From Isoetes taiwanensis (Eukaryota; Streptophyta; Lycopodiopsida; Isoetales; Isoetaceae): a stretch of DNA of 64,000 nucleotides. This document shows, in pieces, positions 59,098-64,000 of this stretch. The stretch lies in contig JAJEKV010000051.1 in NCBI GenBank assembly GCA_021234155.1, positions 8,826,105-8,890,104 of the forward strand. The letters are read 5' to 3'. Under the pieces are notes generated by a model. That model worked only from the letters and a program-made list of their open reading frames with translations. It did not search any database and had not been told where the DNA came from. Position numbers and translations under genes: made by a program. Numbering within the stretch: the stretch's first letter is position 1; the number at the start of each line of letters is the position of its first letter.

Positions 59098-60165
59098 AGG
59101 TGTGATGAAATGCTTTGAGTCGAAAACCATTTACCAATGTAGGTAAGGGAGTGCCATCTAACTCACTAGTTGGAAAACACTTGGTCTAACCACTTGAACA
59201 ATTTGATAAGGACCAAGCCAGCGAAACTTGAGTTTAGGAAAAATTTTGTACACGGAATCATAAAGAAGAACCAACTTCGCCTTCTTTGAATGTTTTTGTC
59301 TTGGGCGTTTGTCATGTAAAGATTTTTGCAACTACGTTGTCCATGAAAGAACACGAATATAAGCATCCCGTCGAAGTTCATCCATTTGTTCTAATTGATA
59401 GACCCTTTCTTTGAGTCACGTTAGGTGGATTATGAAGCGTGCTTGATGAAAACAGGTGTTGGAAGGATGTATTCAAAGCGGCATGAGAGCTTCGACCATA
59501 AACCAATTTAAAAGGAGTGTGACCACTAGCAATCTTGAAACAAGTATTGTAGGCCCAAAGAACGATTGGGAAGTTTTGTGCCGCAATGCAAATGGGAAGC
59601 GTCCACAAATTTTTCTTGAGAATGGTGACCGGCGTTTTGTTGGTGCTTTACGCCAAAACCATTACCTTGAGGATAGTAAGGTGTGCTCTTGTGATGATGT
59701 ATGAGGAGATAATCCGACTCCTTGATAGTATGATTGATGAAATGAACACCACGGTCATCGACCAGACTCAGGTGGGGGCAGCGAATCGGCGTGATAATTT
59801 GTTGATAGAGAACTCTAGCGGTGTGCTTGGCGGTGTTGTGCGGAAGTGCACAAGCTTCCCCATTTGGTGGCGAGTCGTGAGAACGAATGTATCGGACACG
59901 AGTGTGCCGCGCCAGAGGATCTATAGGTCCCACAAAGTCCATTCCCCATTTCTTTGAAGGAAGTGGCGTGGCGACCCGTCAAGGGAAGAGCGCGGGCCGT
60001 GGGGCGTCCCCACCACCCGGCAAAGCGTCCACACGCGGGCGTGGTGTGGAGCATCTTTGAAGAGCGTGGGCCAATAATACCCGGCTAGAAGGATTTTGCG
60101 CGCGTGGTGTCACCATGAAAATGACCACCACCGAGCCCTTGATGAGCTTCTCGAACAATATCACG
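59098..60165 (-). pseudogene. gypsy integrase
   Basis: The zinc-binding start reads HFHGD.. and AGYYWPTLFKDA near 60060-60130. The catalytic core has WTLWDL/DFVGPID near 59935 and DDRGVHFINHTI plus STPYYPQGNG near 59690-59770, which contain the second Asp and lead towards the Glu. VLWAYNTCFKIASGHTPFKL follows at 59470-59560. The C-terminal GPY/F-like module reads RWLGPYQIVQV near 59200, and the frame ends VNGFRLKAFHHT at about 59098. Frame shifts occur throughout. Orientation and order match Ty3/gypsy. Confidence 0.8.
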
Positions 60166-60170
60166 GAACT

Positions 60171-60660
60171 TCATGAGGTAGAACCGGCGTCTAAGGATGG
60201 TGTCCTTACCTTTTTGTAGAGATGTCCTCGCAACCATGGTGTAGTCACGGACCTCGGAGAAATTGATGGCACAGTTGGATTGTCGCTAAGGTGAGAGAGC
60301 GTCGCCTTCGGTGGGAAGAGCACGTGAGGAGGTTGCTGAAAATCATGAAACCAATGTGGTGTGGCCGTGACTAAAAAAGGCTGAGCATCGGAAAGGCGTT
60401 GAGAGACTCCGGTGGAGGGATCATCGTGTGGATGCGGAAAGATAATCCGAACGACATGAGATTTGGCCGCCTTATGAACGATTTCAAAAAGGAGCAAATT
60501 CTTGGAGAAGAAGGACCCAACGAGCAATGCGGCCCGTGGGGGCGTGGACTTGTTGATCAAATAGAGTAGTGCTTGGTGGTCCACAAAGAACTTGATTTGA
60601 TCGCCAAAAGGTAATGGATGGAAGCGTTGGACCACGTAAAATGAGACCCAAAGCTTCACG
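60171..60660 (-). pseudogene. gypsy RNase H
   Basis: LPFGDQIKFFVDHQALLYLI at 60545-60605, followed in another frame by GRIARWVLLLQEF, is the typical plant gypsy RNase H stretch. It lies between reverse transcriptase and integrase as expected. Later residues are frame-shifted. Confidence 0.8.
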
Positions 60661-60849
60661 CCTGCGGCGAGAATAGTTGCGCCTTTCAGTGAGAATTGAG
60701 TTTTAATTTGGAAAGCGATTTGGTTTGTCGATGCGCATCATATGCTTGAGAAAGAACGGCTCCAATAGCAAACGCCGAGACATCGACATGAGCGTGAAAG
60801 GGCTTGTCCCATTGAGGAGGAACAAGAACCGGTGCACGAGTAAGCAAAA

Positions 60850-61660
60850 GCTTCATTTGTTGAAAGCAAAGATCCGCCGGGAATTCAAGCCGGGTAGATT
60901 CGCCACCCGTGAGTTTATGAATGGGATCGCAATGGTCGCTAGTCCGTGTATGAAGGTGGAGTAATAATTGACCTTACCCAGAAAGAGCGTGTCTCCTTGA
61001 TATTCGCGGGTGCTTGAGCCTTGAGCACTGGCCCGATTTTGGCGGGATCTCCGTGGTGATACCCGCTTTCTTCGACAACATGGCCTAACGAACACGGAGG
61101 TGACGCAAAAGGTGCATTTCGGGATTGAGACTAATGGGACTCATCACATTTGGAAGACGAGTTCCAATTTATCCAAATGGTCACCATGGAATCAGGCGAG
61201 AAGTCATCTTGAAAAATTTGCAAGAAGGGATTTTCCTTCATGAAATCATGAAAAATCGAGAGCATGATGCGTTGAAAGCGTTGATGGAGAGTTTGATAGT
61301 CCAAAAGGAACCACCTTGTAGGCAAAAAGTAGTGCCGGGGTGGTGAAGGTAGTCTTGAGTTGATCAGATTCTTTGATTGAGATCGATTGTAGCGGAAAAA
61401 CCATCCATAAAGGGAGTACATCTCATGTCCACCACTTCTTCCTAACCCGGTCCGTGAAGGAAGTGGAAAATGATCACGCCCGTGGCCGATTGAGTTTCCG
61501 ATAGTCCCACGACGCCGGATCTTACCATTGTGCTTAAGGGCAATGGCGATGGGGCTCACCCATTCGAATGTTTGACCTCATAGATCAAACCCCTGCGACA
61601 AGGAGTTTGTCAATTTCGCCTTGGACAGCGATCGCGGTAATTAGGGTTGAGCCGGTCTCG
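60850..61660 (-). pseudogene. gypsy reverse transcriptase
   Basis: On the minus strand, text matching RLNPNY and EIDKLLVAG (near 61610) leads into NGKIR, DHFPLP and GHEMYS (61410-61540). It continues to FQRIMLSIFHDF and FLQIFQDDF near 61190-61280, where QDDF is the catalytic FxDD-type box. The region from 60850 to 61100 holds the thumb/connection part (GDTLFLGKVNYYSTFIHGLA). There are several shifts. Confidence 0.8.
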
Positions 61661-62249
61661 TCGTTGCTACAATGTCGTGCATCGATTTGGTAGGAATGGT
61701 GAGTTCCCCAAGCTTTTGTTGATTCCCGAAGATCTTTGTAACTCGAGGGCAAAAATGTGTTTGAATTTTTTTTGAACAGCTTGGCGGCCCCGTTACGATA
61801 AAGGCGAGGAAGATTGGCGACAATGCGGCAGTTGATTGTTGCCGACGCCCACAATGTCGACCACGGAGTCCGAATATGGGGTATGACTTCGTGATTCCGA
61901 CAATGTGTGCGCGGGGAGGTTGGAGCATAACCGGATCGTGGCACTTTTGCGTGGTGAAAAAGAGGGGTTGCCGGGCCATCCAAAGAGAGGTTGCTTCATG
62001 GCGTGTGCACGCCAAATGAGAGTTGCGTGAGGTTCAAGATCGAAAAGTGATCAACGTTGGATGCGATTGCAAGGAGCGGGTAGGGTCAAACAAAGCGCCC
62101 ACGGCCTGGTCCCGATCAAGAGTCATGTCTCCCCAAGGATCAGCATATTCGGGGTAGGATGACAGAGGGCGACGCCAGCAGTGGAGGGCGAACTTGATAA
62201 ATATTCCGAGCTTCTTCGTAATCGAGGTCCGAGAGAGGGTTCCGTGATT

Positions 62250-62700
62250 GTCAGCGAAATGATCCCGCCTCGCTTGCAAGTCCATGGTGGCATTGAGATG
62301 ACCATCGTTGATGACTAACCGGTCGTGGCCCAAGAATGGATACTCTTTTTGCCCGGGCGGAGAAAAGGTACGCCTACCAAGATTTCATAGTCACCGGATC
62401 TTCGCCGACTTTCCAAACTCCAAATTCCATGGGGAAGCGGAGATCACCAATGTTGATGTGAAGAATAGGTGTGACGCTTTTGAGGTCGCGTGATGTGGCC
62501 ATTAGCCAATTTGATGTCATATGGGGCAACGAAAAGAGTTGTGTGATGCCCATTTGTTTGGCGGAGTTTATAGTGTGATGAGATTGACCGCTACCTCCAT
62601 CTATTTGAACATGGTTGACTTGGTCGATACCAAGTGGCATGGACCGTGGGTGTAGAGGTATTGCGGCCCCAACTAAAACAGGTTGGGAGTGGTAACGGTC
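62250..62700 (-). pseudogene. gypsy aspartic protease
   Basis: VNHVQIDGGSGQSHHTINS (62560-62615) has the D-G-G-S catalytic loop of plant gypsy retropepsins. It is followed by LMATSRDLKSVTPILHINIG and MEFGVWKVGEDPV, the usual second half. This stretch stays in one frame and is the best-preserved part of the element. Confidence 0.75.
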
Positions 62701-62829
62701 CTTGAGAGCGGTGACGAGTTTTAAAATGGTTGCCAAGCTTAAAGGAATTTTGATCTTGGCGAGCTCCTCTTTGGAGTTCGAGAGGTACATGAGAAAAAAG
62801 GATCCGCTGGTTCCACCGGTGCGGGAGCG

Positions 62830-63990
62830 TGGCGTGGAAGCAAAGAACTTCTTAGAGTAAGTCAACCTCGGCCGCAATATTGGGATATGTCCGAGAGCGT
62901 GGAGGTTGAGATGTTGAAGGGGTATCTTGTCTTTGTTGAGCTCTAGTGGTGGCATGAACATTTGCCAATGTGCGGCCTTCAAAGAGCTTGCATGAGGTTC
63001 AAAATGCTTTGGCGAACTTTGGGCATGACATGTGGCATGAGTTTTTCCAAGTCGTGCAAAGTGAACCTTTTTTTCGCCCCTCATGAGGAATGGTGTCAAC
63101 CGCAAAGGCAAAGTTGCGTGCCATTCGAATAATGGTCAAGGGACGTGATGCCTTAATGCGGCGTGAAACTAAAAACCAACCCAATTTGACGGCGGATCGG
63201 AGGATAAGTGCCTGAAAAATTTCCTCTTGGGCTTGTTGATCCACCGAGGTTGATTCTTTGGAGCTGGTTGATAACGTGATTGCCGAGGCTCTTGGTGGCT
63301 TCTTTAAGAACTGGTCGCGGGCCTTGTTTGCCATTAGCAAGCCGAGTTGGTAAGCCGTGAGGCGGACCGATGTGGTCCGGGATTGGTGCCGAAGTGCGCA
63401 CCGAACTTGAGGAAGTTGAGGACACTTGGTGGTGGTATGACCCCATTCTTGGGACAAAGTGATAACACCGAGCTTTAGAAGGATCAAAGGAGAATGGGGG
63501 TTGGATCCCGTGGTTGGTCTATTCTTGATAGAGTTGCGTGGGCTGCACCCGAAGAGGTGGCTCACGATAGTGCGATTGTTGCCGAGGTGTGGTTTGCACT
63601 TGATAAAACCATTTTGTTGCGGAACGATTATTGGGATGAGTGCGAAAGTGCACTCTTCCGTGGCATGATTGCACATGTTGCATCTCTTTGCAATGAGGCG
63701 CCATTGGTGGAGTTGCACCCATTGGCCAAATGGCCTTGGTATTTGCAAATATGGCACCGTGATTTGACTACTACTGTGGATTAGCGTGTTGATTTGAACA
63801 CCGTTTGTGGAACCATGATGTGGAATAAGCGGAGTTCTTGCAGAGCCACCGGGGAGGAAACATTGACGGAGTGATTGACAAGATCGATAGCTTTGCTCCA
63901 AAGTCTTGGGACGCAGTGTATTCTGGCCATGAGTCGAATAGCGGTGGAGGAAGTCCTTGGAGAAACCAGACCAAAACTGCCTCTGTGGGG
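62830..63990 (-). pseudogene. gypsy gag
   Basis: A 300-codon minus frame (63901-62999) and its neighbours include GHTTTKCPQLPQVRC (63390-63440), the second half of a CCHC knuckle, and an AIPHEG/ARNFAFAVD segment near 63090. It is homologous to 17854-18430, 14609-14986 and 11173-11331, the three pieces of the first gypsy element. The gag start is beyond the window. Confidence 0.7.
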
Positions 63991-64000
63991 TACCCCTTTG

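Larger units (their letters stand above)
54600..64000 (-). mobile_element. Second Ty3/gypsy element, 5' end beyond window
   Basis: Order on the minus strand is gag, protease, reverse transcriptase, RNase H, integrase, extra 3' region, purine tract and 3' LTR. This is the Ty3/gypsy order. The same family makes up the broken element at 11173-19953. CAG/CTG triplets look scarce and CG words common, as in copy 1 of the Penelope-like ORF1, so frameshifts should be treated with caution. Confidence 0.75.

Noticed and set aside
58900-59110. Plus-strand promoter, leader and splice acceptor (TTTCAG|GTGTGATG)
   Set aside because: The acceptor-like site lies in the minus-strand integrase stop region, and no plus-strand gene follows.

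Overview
This is nuclear DNA from a land plant, most likely a fern or another seed-free plant. The evidence is a PLS-type pentatricopeptide repeat (PPR) gene, a plastid-type Rho-N domain gene, several plant LTR retrotransposons with an initiator-Met-tRNA primer site, and two element types unusual for angiosperms: a Penelope-like reverse transcriptase and a DUF3504/Crypton-type tyrosine recombinase. No rRNA gene, confident tRNA gene, CRISPR array or bacterial-style operon was seen. The species is an inference; no marker gene fixes it.

Layout. 1-11172: head-to-tail tandem array, read on the minus strand, of a ~6.65 kb Penelope-like unit (an acidic exon, an ORF1 and a 692-aa reverse transcriptase). 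One unit is complete and the next is cut by the window start. 11173-19953: a minus-strand Ty3/gypsy element broken by the Penelope junction and by two later insertions, a gag-only LTR element (11332-14608) and a small LTR element with a perfect 5-bp target duplication (14987-17848). 19954-26280: gene-free, repeat-rich DNA with a split minisatellite, a G-run tract, a 590-bp polypyrimidine tract and a tandem array of tRNA-like units. 26482-35866: a genic island with a broken Rho-N plastid protein gene, two foldback repeats, a decayed DUF3504 recombinase and a frameshifted PPR gene. 36850-38920: remains of a Ty1/copia pol. 40912-41662: a hypothetical membrane-protein exon. 44360-46073: a 1.7 kb retroposon with A-tail and flanking duplication. 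47500-50200: a broken gene of unknown family. 53082-53285: a short tandem duplication. 54600-64000: most of a second minus-strand gypsy element of the same family (gag, protease, RT, RNase H, integrase, a ~2.9 kb extra 3' coding region, 3' LTR).

Sequence quality matters here. Where two copies of the same sequence can be compared, the differences sit mainly at CAG/CTG triplets, which become CG or CCG in one copy. This looks like long-read base-calling error at CHG-methylated cytosines rather than evolution, so many frameshifts and stops in the transposon-rich segments may be artefacts. The genic island looks much less affected.
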